Assembly: GCA_045133795.1 (NCBI GenBank)
Contig: JBGUUT010000025.1
Location: 1 to 21,266 of the forward strand
Length of the DNA: 21,266 nucleotides
From: RGIG8597 sp045133795
Lineage (GTDB): Bacteria > Spirochaetota > GWE2-31-10
Direction: 5' to 3'
Shown piece by piece: positions 14,057 through 21,266 of this stretch; within the stretch, counting starts at the first letter, position 1, and each line of letters starts with the position of its first letter. Under the pieces are notes generated by a model, which was not told where the DNA came from, ran no database searches, and was given only the letters and a program-made list of their open reading frames with translations. Both the position numbers and the translations under genes were made by a program.

Positions 14057-15472
14057 TTAAAAAAAGCTCTCTTCTAAAATGTCGGATTCTTCTAAATTTT
14101 CATTAGTATTTGAATCAATTAAAGGTGAAACTACACTGTCAAGAGACTCAAGACATTCTTCCCAAGTCATTCCGTCTTCAACATCCTGCTGTAAAAAACC
14201 AAGCATACTGTCATGCAACATTATCGCAGCATCTACCATAGGATTGCTGCCTTTTGCATACGCTCCCAATGAAATAAAATCTTCATTTTCTTTATATGCT
14301 GCCATAAGCTTCAAAAACATATCAGCTTTTTCACGATGACTTCGTTCTACAATCTTTGACATCAAACGAGAAACACTTTGCAAAACATCGATTGCCGGAT
14401 AATGACGACGTTGTGCCAATTTTCTGTCCAATACAATATGACCGTCCAAAATCCCTCGAACCGCATCTCCGATAGGTTCATTCATATTGTCACCTTCTAC
14501 CAAAACCGTATAAATTCCGGTAATACTTCCTCGTTCGCCTGTTCCGGCACGTTCAAGTAATTTCGGTAATGAATTGAAAACCGATGCAGTGTATCCTTTG
14601 GTAGCCGGCGGTTCCCCAAGAGAAATACCGATTTCACGCTGTGCCATTGCAAAACGTGTAACGGAATCCATCATCAACAAAACATCTTTTCCCTGGTCTC
14701 TGAAATATTCTGCAATCGATGTAGCTACATAAGCACCGCGTACACGACACAAGGCGTTTTTATTTGAACTTGCAAAAACTAAAATAGATTTTTTCAGTCC
14801 TTCCTCGCCCAGTTCATAAGTAATAAATTCTTGTAATTCTCTGGAACGCTCTCCGATAAATGCAATTACATTAATATCAACATCTGCATTACGAGCTATC
14901 ATTCCCAAAAGCGTAGACTTACCGACACCGGAACCGGCAAAAATCCCGATTCTCTGTCCTTTACCGATACTTAATAAACCATCAATAGCTCTGACACCTG
15001 TCGGCAAAGGTTCTCTTATCGGACGGCGTTTCATTGCATCACTCGGCAAATTAAAAACCGGAGCTACTTTTGATGAACCTATCATGCCGAGTCCGTCATA
15101 CGAGCGACCGGTTCCGTCAAGTACACGTCCAAGCAAATAATCACCGACATAAACCGAAAGTTCTTCTCCCGTTGCAACAACACTGTCTCCGATTTGGATT
15201 CCTTCCATTTCATCATAAGTCATCAGAATTGTTTTATTTTCTTCCATTCCGATAACTTCACCTTGAATCTCTTTTCCTGTGGATGTGATTATTTTACAAA
15301 CTTCACCGACTGCTGCCGGCGGACCGCTACTTTCTACCGTAAGCCCTTTTATAGCAGTTACTTTTCCGGTAAATTTTATTGGCTCAATGCGGTCAACCAT
15401 TGAATTGTATTTACCTATATCAAGAAGAAAATTTTCTAATGAACTTCCCTCTTTTTGAATATGTTCAGCCAT
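14057..15472 (-). CDS. fliI: FliI, flagellum-specific ATPase (471 aa)
   Basis: This is the ATPase of the flagellar type III export apparatus, related to F1 beta. Walker A is GIFAGSGVGKSTLLG with K185; Walker B is VLLMMDSVTRFAMAQREI. The family segments GEPPATKGYTASVFNSLPKL, LERAGTGERGSITG and GHIVLDRKLAQRRHYPAIDV are intact. Length is near the enterobacterial protein (457). The ribosome binding site GGGAGGG precedes the ATG. A strong terminator-like hairpin lies in the 101-bp gap between fliH and this gene, so it may receive only part of the upstream transcription. Confidence 0.97.
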   Translation of the reverse strand: MAEHIQKEGSSLENFLLDIGKYNSMVDRIEPIKFTGKVTAIKGLTVESSGPPAAVGEVCKIITSTGKEIQGEVIGMEENKTILMTYDEMEGIQIGDSVVATGEELSVYVGDYLLGRVLDGTGRSYDGLGMIGSSKVAPVFNLPSDAMKRRPIREPLPTGVRAIDGLLSIGKGQRIGIFAGSGVGKSTLLGMIARNADVDINVIAFIGERSRELQEFITYELGEEGLKKSILVFASSNKNALCRVRGAYVATSIAEYFRDQGKDVLLMMDSVTRFAMAQREIGISLGEPPATKGYTASVFNSLPKLLERAGTGERGSITGIYTVLVEGDNMNEPIGDAVRGILDGHIVLDRKLAQRRHYPAIDVLQSVSRLMSKIVERSHREKADMFLKLMAAYKENEDFISLGAYAKGSNPMVDAAIMLHDSMLGFLQQDVEDGMTWEECLESLDSVVSPLIDSNTNENLEESDILEESFF

Positions 15473-15515
15473 TCTCTACCCTCCCAAGTTTAGAATATTG
15501 AACTTCTAAAATTTC

Positions 15516-15554
15516 AAAAACCCGTCGCTTATCAAATAACTGTAAGCAGACGGG
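15516..15554 (-). terminator. Terminator-like hairpin between fliH and fliI
   Basis: On the minus strand, CCCGTCTGCTTA (15554-15543) pairs with TAAGCGACGGG (15531-15521) with one bulged base around an 11-base loop; five T follow (15520-15516). It has the form of a complete intrinsic terminator but lies inside the operon, 20 bases after the fliH stop. Confidence 0.75.
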
Positions 15555-15573
15555 ATTTATAAAAAATTATCGT

Positions 15574-16494
15574 TTATTTATCTTCCGTTTTAGGTTCATT
15601 AGCTTTTACCTGTAACGGAACCATTTCCTGAACTCTGTCTTCAATTTCATGTAGCTGACTTGAAATACGAGCGTCAAGCGTACCGAAATCTGTCTCAATA
15701 ATACAACCGCCTTTATCTACGGTAGTATCTTCCAAGATTTTAATATTATCAGTTTCTGCAATCTTTATAAACTTTTCTTTATATTGTGTAGTCAACTCTA
15801 AATCGGCAAGATTTACTCTGATTGCAATATTCTTTCGTGTAGAAAGTTTTTTCAATGAATGAATTACATTATTAATAACAACATTCTTTTGATTTTCAGA
15901 AAGAACTTTAATTACTTTTCTGGCAATCGAAAGTACCAAAGAAATAATCTGCTGTTCTGCCTCTATAAAAATAGAAGTTCGTTTATTGATAATGCCGTTA
16001 ATCATATCGTGCATTCGCTCTGTAAGACGTTCAACTTCACCGTTGGCTTTATTTATACCTTCGTCCCAGCCATCTTTATATCCAATCTCACGAGCTTCCG
16101 AGATAATTTTCTTTTCTTTTTCCGCAATACCTTCTTCTATTCTTTGGGCTTCCGCTGTTGCCTTCTCTAAAATATCGCGAGCATCATCTTCGGCATTCAT
16201 TTTTATAATCTGAGCTTCGTCATTCTTCTCTTTTATAATAGCAAACGCCTGTTCTTTGGCATTATTGATGATTTGCTCTGCTTGAGCATTCAATTCTGCT
16301 TCACGTTGAAGTTTCAACGCTTCAAATTCTGCCTCAAAAGCATCACGTTCTGCACGTAATTCTTCAATAGATTTACCTTCTTCAACCTCTTCTTCTTCCG
16401 GTTCTTCTATCACTTCGCCAATCGGAACTAACGGAATCATATATGTATCTTCAGATGATTTTACTTCTAGAGATCTAAAAAAGTGTTTTGTCAT
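15574..16494 (-). CDS. fliH: FliH, flagellar export ATPase regulator (306 aa)
   Basis: FliH binds FliI and links it to the C-ring and export gate. The N-terminal 60 residues are acidic (IEEPEEEEVEEGKSIEELRA). A long coiled coil with alternating A/E/K follows (about 70-150), then the GYKDGWDEG motif near 150, and the C-terminal V-ATPase E-like domain (SLVLSIARKVIKVL; then GGCIIETDFGTLDARISSQL). The protein is longer than the enterobacterial FliH (235), mostly through the acidic head and coil, as usual in spirochaetes. It starts 16 bp after fliG with GAGGAG as ribosome binding site. Confidence 0.92.
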   Translation of the reverse strand: MTKHFFRSLEVKSSEDTYMIPLVPIGEVIEEPEEEEVEEGKSIEELRAERDAFEAEFEALKLQREAELNAQAEQIINNAKEQAFAIIKEKNDEAQIIKMNAEDDARDILEKATAEAQRIEEGIAEKEKKIISEAREIGYKDGWDEGINKANGEVERLTERMHDMINGIINKRTSIFIEAEQQIISLVLSIARKVIKVLSENQKNVVINNVIHSLKKLSTRKNIAIRVNLADLELTTQYKEKFIKIAETDNIKILEDTTVDKGGCIIETDFGTLDARISSQLHEIEDRVQEMVPLQVKANEPKTEDK

Positions 16495-16510
16495 ACCATA
16501 CTCCTCTCAA

Positions 16511-17584
16511 TTACACTACAAGTTCATCTTCACCGGCTCTTGCAACAATAATTTCACCGTTGTCTTCCAATCGTCTGATAATACCTACGATTTTCTGTTG
16601 AGCTTCTTCTACGTCTTTTAATCGTACCGGTCCCATAAAGTCCATATCTTCTTTCAATACGGAAGCCGAACGTTTTGACATATTTCGATAAATCTTATCT
16701 TGAACTTCAGAGTTTACACCTTTAAGAGCTTTAGCCAACTCGGTAGAGTCTACATCTCGAAGTACACGCTGAATATCTTTGTCTGAAAGAAGAACGATAT
16801 CTTCGAATACAAACATTTTCTTTTTGATTTCTTCTGCCAAATCCGGATCTTCTTCTTCCAAGTTTTCCAAGATTGTACGTTCTGTAGTTCGGTCTACAAG
16901 GTTCAAGATTTCTACGATTGTATCGATACCGCCCGCAGTTGTAAAATCTTCGCTTGTAAGTGTTGATAATTTCTTTTCAAGTACACGTTCTACTTCACGT
17001 AATACTTCCGGACTTGTTCTGTCCATACGAGCAATTCTTTTTGCTACTTCAGCTTGTTTTTCATGATCTAACTTTCTGATTACATCTGAAGCTTTATTTG
17101 AATCAAGATATGCAAGAATCAATGCAATTGTCTGAGGATGTTCATTTTGAATAAAGTTGTACAAATGATCCGGGTCTGTTTTACGAACAGCTTCAAACGG
17201 ACGAACTTGCAAACTTGATGTAAGTTTATTGATAATTTCTGTCGCACGTTGAGCACCTACAGATTTTTCCAATAAATCTTTTGCGTAATCGATACCTCCG
17301 GAAGTAATGAAGTCTTTCGCCATCATTAATTCTTGGAATTCCATCAGAACTTTATCACGATCTTCCGGTTCTACCACATCAACACGAGCAATTTCAAATG
17401 TTAATGCTTCTATTTCTTCCTCTCTCAAATGTTTAAATACTTCGGAAGAAACATCCGCTCCCAAAGTTACCAAAAAGATTGCTGCTTTTTGTTTTCCGTT
17501 AAGAGTTTTTTTATGAGTAGAAGAACCTTTCTTGTGCTTCTCTTTCCCGCCTGGTCCATCGTCTATGATAATATCATCTGACAT
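16511..17584 (-). CDS. fliG: FliG, flagellar motor switch protein (357 aa)
   Basis: FliG joins the MS ring to the C-ring and is where MotA acts to produce torque. A lysine- and glycine-rich head (about 25 residues) precedes the FliG N domain: LNGKQKAAIFLVTLGADVSS. The middle domain carries the conserved EHPQTIALILAYLD motif, which binds FliM. The C domain has MFVFEDIVLLSDKDIQRVLR and ALKGVNSEVQDKIYRNMSKR with the charged torque helix, and SASVLKEDMDFMGPVRLKDV. Spirochaetes usually have two fliG genes; the copy in the flgB operon is normally the motor FliG2. It lies 136 bp after fliF, behind a hairpin. Confidence 0.95.
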   Translation of the reverse strand: MSDDIIIDDGPGGKEKHKKGSSTHKKTLNGKQKAAIFLVTLGADVSSEVFKHLREEEIEALTFEIARVDVVEPEDRDKVLMEFQELMMAKDFITSGGIDYAKDLLEKSVGAQRATEIINKLTSSLQVRPFEAVRKTDPDHLYNFIQNEHPQTIALILAYLDSNKASDVIRKLDHEKQAEVAKRIARMDRTSPEVLREVERVLEKKLSTLTSEDFTTAGGIDTIVEILNLVDRTTERTILENLEEEDPDLAEEIKKKMFVFEDIVLLSDKDIQRVLRDVDSTELAKALKGVNSEVQDKIYRNMSKRSASVLKEDMDFMGPVRLKDVEEAQQKIVGIIRRLEDNGEIIVARAGEDELVV

Positions 17585-17666
17585 ACTCTAATCCTCGCAT
17601 TTTCTTTCTGTTTTATCAGTAAATTGTAATCTCTCTAATTAAAATATCGGCAATTAATAAATCTAC

Positions 17667-17706
17667 AAAAGACCCGGCATAGGATTTTTTATTCTTTCTG
17701 CCGGGT
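17667..17706 (-). terminator. Terminator-like hairpin between fliF and fliG
   Basis: ACCCGGCA and TGCCGGGT (17706-17699 and 17679-17672 on the minus strand) form a perfect 8-bp GC-rich stem around a 19-base AT-rich loop, followed by C and four T. It begins 14 bases after the fliF stop. On the plus strand it is also followed by TTTT. It may attenuate transcription into fliG. Confidence 0.55.
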
Positions 17707-17720
17707 TTTGTTTATTTATG

Positions 17721-19430
17721 CTACTCGTCTTGTAACCAAGTTCTGATTAACTGTGCTACATCTTCCGGATGTTCTCTTGCAAGATTTACTGCATTTTCCT
17801 GCATTTCCAAACGAGCTTTGTCTTCCAAAGACATTTCTACTTGTGTACCTTCTTCCTCTGCACTCTTTAGAGCAAGCTCTCTTGCCAACTGGTGCTGACG
17901 AATCTGTTCTTCTTCACGCAAGCGTCTTCGTCTTTCAACTTCTTTCATGATGTTCTTGTAGATTATAGAACCGATAATCAGAATTATAATTCCACCCAGA
18001 ACTGAAAGTAGTAACCAGAAAATCTGTTGCTGTCGTTTCCATGCTTCATCTTCCTTTTGGAATTCCGCAGAACGGTCACGTTTAAAACCGGATACAGCTA
18101 CAGTATCACCTCTGTCTACTTTAAATCCAATACCTTGTTGTACAAATGCTCTTACGGCTTTGATTGTTTCATCATCAACCGGAGTAAATACTCTTTTTCG
18201 TCCGCCGTTTTCTACAACAACTTTACCTTTATCATTAAATTCCATCTGCCAAGTTCCGTCAATCAAAACCGCAGCTGTAATTTGTTGGATTTCCCAAGGG
18301 TCTCTTACAATCTCGCGATTCGATTCACCGAATACTTGATTGTCAATATTTTCACTTTTCACATATTTTGTAATTTGTTCCAAAGCTCCTTTATATGCAG
18401 GAGGTACATTTGTATCAAATCCCGGAGGTCCTTCCGGAATCCAGTTAGGTCCGACAAATTCTTCTTTTGTATCTTTTTTAGATACCGTGATTGAATATTT
18501 TCTTTCTCCGTCATCATAAGGAGTATTAGGATCATCTTCTTTTAATACAACAGGGAGAATCTCACGGCGATTTTCTTTTTCCTGGTCAAAGTTCATTTTT
18601 ACATCTACCGTAATAGACAATCTGTCTGCCGGCACCATTCCTCGACCAACAATTGCGTTGTATAATTTATTTTCATAATCTTTGATTATATTTTCACGAA
18701 TTTTCAAGTTTTCTTTTGTGATTTTAAGCTTTATGTCTTCATTTTCATTGTCGAAATCATTTAGCTTAATTCCGCGGTCATCGAGAATTACAACATTTTC
18801 TGCCGTAGCTCTGTCGATAGAATTAACAATTAACTCTTGATAACCTTTTACTTCACGCTTATGTTCGCGTAAATTTACTCCCCATCTCGGAGTCAATACT
18901 ACCGATACTTTTACCGGATCGTCATTTTTTGTAAAAACACTTTTTTCCGGCATCGTAAATGCGACTTCAGCTTTTTCGATAAGTTCAGAACTTTTCAACA
19001 TCTCTTCAAGTCTGTTTTGCACTGCATAACGAAGTTTGATATCGTTTTCAAATTTAGAACTTGTAATATTTTTTGATTGAATTATATCCAGAAATGAATA
19101 TCGACTTTTAGGCATGGAACCGTCTTCTGCCAGCTTCATGATTGTTCGATTTTTTGTAGCCTGATTAGCAACCAAAATCTGACTTTTTCCCTTTGCTACA
19201 TATTTAACATTCATTTCAGAAAGCTTTGTAGCAATTCTGTCAAAATCTTCTTCTGCTAACTGATTGGTAAACAGCGGTACACCGTCTCCGGATGTGGAAA
19301 CAGTTAAAATAACTACAATTGCAATAACAGCGGCACCTAATATTACTCCGCCGATTATCTTTTGGGTTGTTGTAATTCCTTTCCATATCTTAGAAAGATT
19401 TTCCAACCACTTCTTTAAAAAATCAGGCAC
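17721..19430 (-). CDS. fliF: FliF, flagellar MS-ring protein (569 aa)
   Basis: FliF forms the membrane ring on which the motor is built. One transmembrane helix lies near residues 24-44 (IIGGVILGAAVIAIVVILTV). The YscJ-like domain follows (VPLFTNQLAEEDFDRIATKL; FTMPEKSVF; SVVLTPRWG), then the ring-building periplasmic region, a second helix near 480-500 (FWLLLSVLGGIIILIIGSII), and the FliG-binding tail ending NLAREHPEDVAQLIRTWLQDE. The start codon is GTG (19430-19428), supported by GGGGAGGGG immediately upstream and by the N-terminal similarity of MPDFLKKWLENL to treponemal FliF. A 193-bp leader with two hairpins separates it from fliE. Confidence 0.96.
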   Translation of the reverse strand: MPDFLKKWLENLSKIWKGITTTQKIIGGVILGAAVIAIVVILTVSTSGDGVPLFTNQLAEEDFDRIATKLSEMNVKYVAKGKSQILVANQATKNRTIMKLAEDGSMPKSRYSFLDIIQSKNITSSKFENDIKLRYAVQNRLEEMLKSSELIEKAEVAFTMPEKSVFTKNDDPVKVSVVLTPRWGVNLREHKREVKGYQELIVNSIDRATAENVVILDDRGIKLNDFDNENEDIKLKITKENLKIRENIIKDYENKLYNAIVGRGMVPADRLSITVDVKMNFDQEKENRREILPVVLKEDDPNTPYDDGERKYSITVSKKDTKEEFVGPNWIPEGPPGFDTNVPPAYKGALEQITKYVKSENIDNQVFGESNREIVRDPWEIQQITAAVLIDGTWQMEFNDKGKVVVENGGRKRVFTPVDDETIKAVRAFVQQGIGFKVDRGDTVAVSGFKRDRSAEFQKEDEAWKRQQQIFWLLLSVLGGIIILIIGSIIYKNIMKEVERRRRLREEEQIRQHQLARELALKSAEEEGTQVEMSLEDKARLEMQENAVNLAREHPEDVAQLIRTWLQDE

Positions 19431-19495
19431 AATTCCCCTCCCCTTTGGAAATACGTTTTCCCGAAATATCCAAATTTTTTTAATTGCTTACTTTC

Positions 19496-19539
19496 AATGT
19501 CGGCAAAAAATTAAACCGGTTAAGCATAATCCCGACATT
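19496..19539. other. Inverted repeat in the leader of fliF
   Basis: AATGTCGG (19496-19503) and CCGACATT (19532-19539) are perfect 8-bp arms. The 28-base interior contains the palindrome AACCGGTT (19514-19521). It lies in the 193-bp fliE-fliF gap and could be an RNA structure or an operator. No T tract follows, so it is not a terminator. Confidence 0.5.
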
Positions 19540-19577
19540 TTTTGTAAATTATCAAAATTTTTCTGTAGTTTATGAAC

Positions 19578-19613
19578 TTCCTTGCCGAAATTCCCCATTT
19601 TTTCAGCAAGGAA
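19578..19613. other. Hairpin directly after fliE
   Basis: TTCCTTGC (19578-19585) and GCAAGGAA (19606-19613) are perfect 8-bp arms around 20 bases, starting 10 bases after the fliE stop. No T tract follows on the minus strand, so transcript processing or stability is more likely than termination. Confidence 0.4.
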
Positions 19614-19623
19614 ATTAACATAA

Positions 19624-19956
19624 TTATCTTAAATTTAAAATTTCCTTATACGCTCTGATTGCTTTATCTACAATGTTTTTTGTAAACAACACTGCCATTT
19701 CTGCTTCTTCCGCAGCAATTTGAACATCATGAATATCTACACTTTCCGGATCAACGGCAAGCTGTGTAGCTAATTTTGTTGATTTATTTTCTAAATCATT
19801 AACTTCACCGATTGCTTTATTAAACATTTCGGCAAATGAAGATGCAACTTTTTCACCTTTAGCAGATGAACGTTTTGTATCTGTAATGTGATTTTCATAA
19901 ATTGAGTTCATGCGAACAATATCGCCTGAAATTTGTGAAGTTGATAAGATTTCCAT
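19624..19956 (-). CDS. fliE: FliE, flagellar hook-basal body protein (110 aa)
   Basis: FliE joins the MS ring to the proximal rod and is the first exported protein. The sequence shows the FliE pattern: a variable head, then SSFAEMFNKAIGEVNDLENK, the PESVDIHDVQIAAEEAEMAV motif and the C-terminal rod helix KNIVDKAIRAYKEILNLR. Length matches the family (about 104). The ribosome binding site is GGGAGGGA just before the ATG. A possible separate promoter stands in the 114-bp gap to flgC. Confidence 0.95.
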   Translation of the reverse strand: MEILSTSQISGDIVRMNSIYENHITDTKRSSAKGEKVASSFAEMFNKAIGEVNDLENKSTKLATQLAVDPESVDIHDVQIAAEEAEMAVLFTKNIVDKAIRAYKEILNLR

Positions 19957-19980
19957 GTCCCTCCCCCCAGAGTTACCTTA

Positions 19981-20009
19981 GATATATAATAGTTTAAATT
20001 TCTGTGCAA
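19981..20009 (-). promoter_or_regulatory. Possible internal promoter upstream of fliE
   Basis: On the minus strand TTGCAC (20009-20004) and TATATC (19986-19981) are 17 bases apart, 25 bases before the fliE ATG. Just behind flgC there is also an A8...T8 tract pair (about 20037-20060), a weak hairpin at most. Confidence 0.35.
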
Positions 20010-20070
20010 GTTATTCCTGACAAAAAAATTCTAATGAAAAAAAACAATCTCTTTTTTTTTATTTTTTTAC

Positions 20071-20526
20071 TTATTTACCAATTTCCAATGCTTTAAAAAA
20101 CATATTTTTTTCGTTTTGAATGGAAGATATATTTGCTTCATAAGCTCTTGACGCACTAATCATATCAACCATTTCCGTTACCATATTTACATTAGGATAT
20201 TCAACATATCCTTTTTTCGGACCGCTCTTAATCGCATCAGGATGAGACGGGTCATAAACCATTCTCAACGGAGCAGTATCTTCTTTTATTTCAACAACTT
20301 TTACTCCGCTGCATCCCGGTGTCTGCAAACTTTCCGGTAAAAGCGGTGAACGATAAACACGTTCATCATTTCTCGGACGTAAAATAGCCATGCTTCGACG
20401 AAAAGCATTTCCGTCCGGAGTACGAGTTGTATTTGCATTTGCAATATTATTACTGATCACATCCATGCGAACACGCTGTGCCGAAAGACCGGTTCCGGCA
20501 ATATCCATTGAAGAAAAAATTCCCAT
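20071..20526 (-). CDS. flgC: FlgC, proximal rod protein (151 aa)
   Basis: A rod subunit exported through the flagellar apparatus. The N-terminus has the rod/hook signature MDVISNNIANANTTRTPDG, and the C-terminus has YVEYPNVNMVTEMVDMISAS with RAYEANISSIQNEKNMFFKA, the characteristic FlgC end. There is no cleaved signal, as expected for type III export. Length is typical (about 135-152). It begins 12 bp after flgB with AAGGAG as ribosome binding site. Confidence 0.96.
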   Translation of the reverse strand: MGIFSSMDIAGTGLSAQRVRMDVISNNIANANTTRTPDGNAFRRSMAILRPRNDERVYRSPLLPESLQTPGCSGVKVVEIKEDTAPLRMVYDPSHPDAIKSGPKKGYVEYPNVNMVTEMVDMISASRAYEANISSIQNEKNMFFKALEIGK

Positions 20527-20538
20527 AGATTATTCTCC

Positions 20539-20967
20539 TTATCCTCTTAAAATAAACTTCAACTTGTTAAATTCTTTAGCCGTTCTTTGTGCCAAAGCAT
20601 TGTAATACATAGTATTTTTTGAATGCTCTAACATTTCTTTATCCATATCTACAGAATTTCCGTCATTGTTTTGGTAAGTATTAAACTCTGTAATTTTCTT
20701 AGCTTTTACACTGCGATAATCCTGTGCTCGTGTAAGCGGAATATGACGTGAATCCGTAGTCAACATAGGGGCACCGTTAGCTTCTTCTTTTTCACTTCGC
20801 AAAGCTCGTTCTAACTGTGCCTGAAAAGTAATATCTTGTCTTTTATAATTCGGCGTAGTTGCATTAGCAATATTATTCATTATTACACTGGAACGCTTAC
20901 TGGCAGCTCCCATTGCCATTTGCATAATATCGATAGATTTTGCCGAACTTCCTCCGTGAATTATCAT
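20539..20967 (-). CDS. flgB: FlgB, proximal rod protein (142 aa)
   Basis: The first gene of the flagellar operon. The rod signature NNIANATTPNYKRQDITFQ lies near the N-terminus, and the C-terminal helix has SVDMDKEMLEHSKNTMYYNA. The start at 20967 (MIIHGGSSAKS) is chosen because AAGGAG (20979-20974) is 6 bases before it and because this gives the family's usual length. An in-frame ATG 35 codons upstream (21072) would add an unconserved head reaching to the arm of repeat copy 10, and is rejected. No clear -35/-10 pair was found upstream; flagellar promoters in spirochaetes may differ. Confidence 0.95.
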   Translation of the reverse strand: MIIHGGSSAKSIDIMQMAMGAASKRSSVIMNNIANATTPNYKRQDITFQAQLERALRSEKEEANGAPMLTTDSRHIPLTRAQDYRSVKAKKITEFNTYQNNDGNSVDMDKEMLEHSKNTMYYNALAQRTAKEFNKLKFILRG

Positions 20968-21059
20968 TTTATGCTCCTTAAATAATTCTCTCTTTGTAAC
21001 TATCGGATTAGAAAATTTTTCCTTAAGAGTGTAAGGTACATTTTTATGGATTGAGTACT

Positions 21060-21086
21060 GCCCAGACCTCAATTCAAAAATAGAAT
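21060..21086. repeat. Palindromic repeat copy 10 (half element)
   Basis: GCCCAGACCTCAATTC followed by AAAAATAGAAT is a 27-bp unit in the opposite orientation to the four half elements at 11846-12035. It lies 92 bp upstream of the flgB start. Confidence 0.85.
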
Positions 21087-21131
21087 AGAAATAAGCACAA
21101 GAAGCTTCGTTGGTAATGCAGAAGAAGTCTT

Positions 21132-21158
21132 GCCCAGACCTCTATCCTTATTTAGAAT
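21132..21158. repeat. Palindromic repeat copy 11 (half element)
   Basis: GCCCAGACCTCTATCC followed by TTATTTAGAAT is a 27-bp unit in the same orientation as copy 10, 72 bp further out. The remaining 108 bases to the window edge are AT-rich and show no gene or clear signal. Confidence 0.8.
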
Positions 21159-21266
21159 AACAACAATTTCTACAAGAACAAAATAGTAAAATAAACGTAA
21201 GTTTTAATGTATTTCCCTGTTTCGCCTATCTAACGCAAGTGAATAAAAATTATTTTTGAGGTGGAA

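Noticed and set aside
12237..18494. Several long plus-strand frames opposite flbB, fliJ, fliI, fliH, fliG and fliF
   Set aside because: Their low-complexity F/S-rich products are the expected shadows of acidic and lysine-rich coiled-coil coding sequence, with no ribosome binding sites or family motifs.
20037..20067. A8...T9 tracts after flgC as a terminator
   Set aside because: A stem of only A-T pairs would be too weak; simple AT-rich spacer is more likely.
20968..21072. A 35-residue N-terminal extension of FlgB
   Set aside because: The start at 20967 has AAGGAG at the right distance and gives the normal FlgB length; the extension reaches back to an intergenic repeat copy.

Overview
This 21.3 kb, AT-rich window comes from a spirochaete, most probably a Treponema. 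The main reason is the gene order flgB-flgC-fliE-fliF-fliG-fliH-fliI-fliJ followed by a FlbB-type collar gene, which is the periplasmic flagellar operon of spirochaetes. Supporting signs are a BspA-type leucine-rich-repeat lipoprotein with the 23-residue treponemal repeat, and a periplasmic adaptor without a helical hairpin, as in Borrelia BesA. No tRNA, rRNA, CRISPR array or complete transposon was seen.

Layout. The left edge (1-230, minus strand) holds the start of a gene with a near-consensus promoter and a strong ribosome binding site. Its reading frame enters a tandem array of at least 11 heptamers (CTCACAG on the coding strand), so it looks like a phase-variable contingency locus cut by the window edge. 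A decayed Rpn-type nuclease remnant follows (392-669). Then come two plus-strand genes: a bacteriohemerythrin (935-1390) and an isolated recC (1496-5062). The middle part holds a small minus-strand lipoprotein with a 16-base homopolymer in its promoter region (5256-5624), a plus-strand class I aminotransferase (5926-7125) and the large BspA-like lipoprotein on the minus strand (7229-8596). Next is a tightly overlapped minus-strand trio: TolC-like outer membrane protein, BesA-like adaptor and EamA/DMT inner membrane transporter (11818 down to 8816).

The right half (20967 down to 12134) is the flagellar operon on the minus strand: rod proteins FlgB and FlgC, FliE, MS-ring FliF, switch protein FliG, export apparatus FliH/FliI/FliJ, a leaderless lytic transglycosylase and FlbB. 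The order follows assembly from rod and basal ring through export to cell-wall passage and the periplasmic collar. A strong terminator closes the operon at 12052-12108. Terminator-like hairpins also sit inside it, between fliF and fliG and between fliH and fliI, and may set subunit ratios.

Eleven intergenic copies of a palindromic repeat occur in the window. Full copies are about 39-47 bp, with outer arms of the type GCCCAGACCT/AGGTCTGGGC or AGGGACAGACCT/AGGTCTGTCCCT around an ATTC...GAAT core; half copies are 27-35 bp. None lies inside a supported gene. Two appear to have local roles, one as the terminator of the efflux operon and one inside its predicted promoter. The family resembles REP/BIME elements mobilised by REP-associated tyrosine transposases, but no such transposase is present here.
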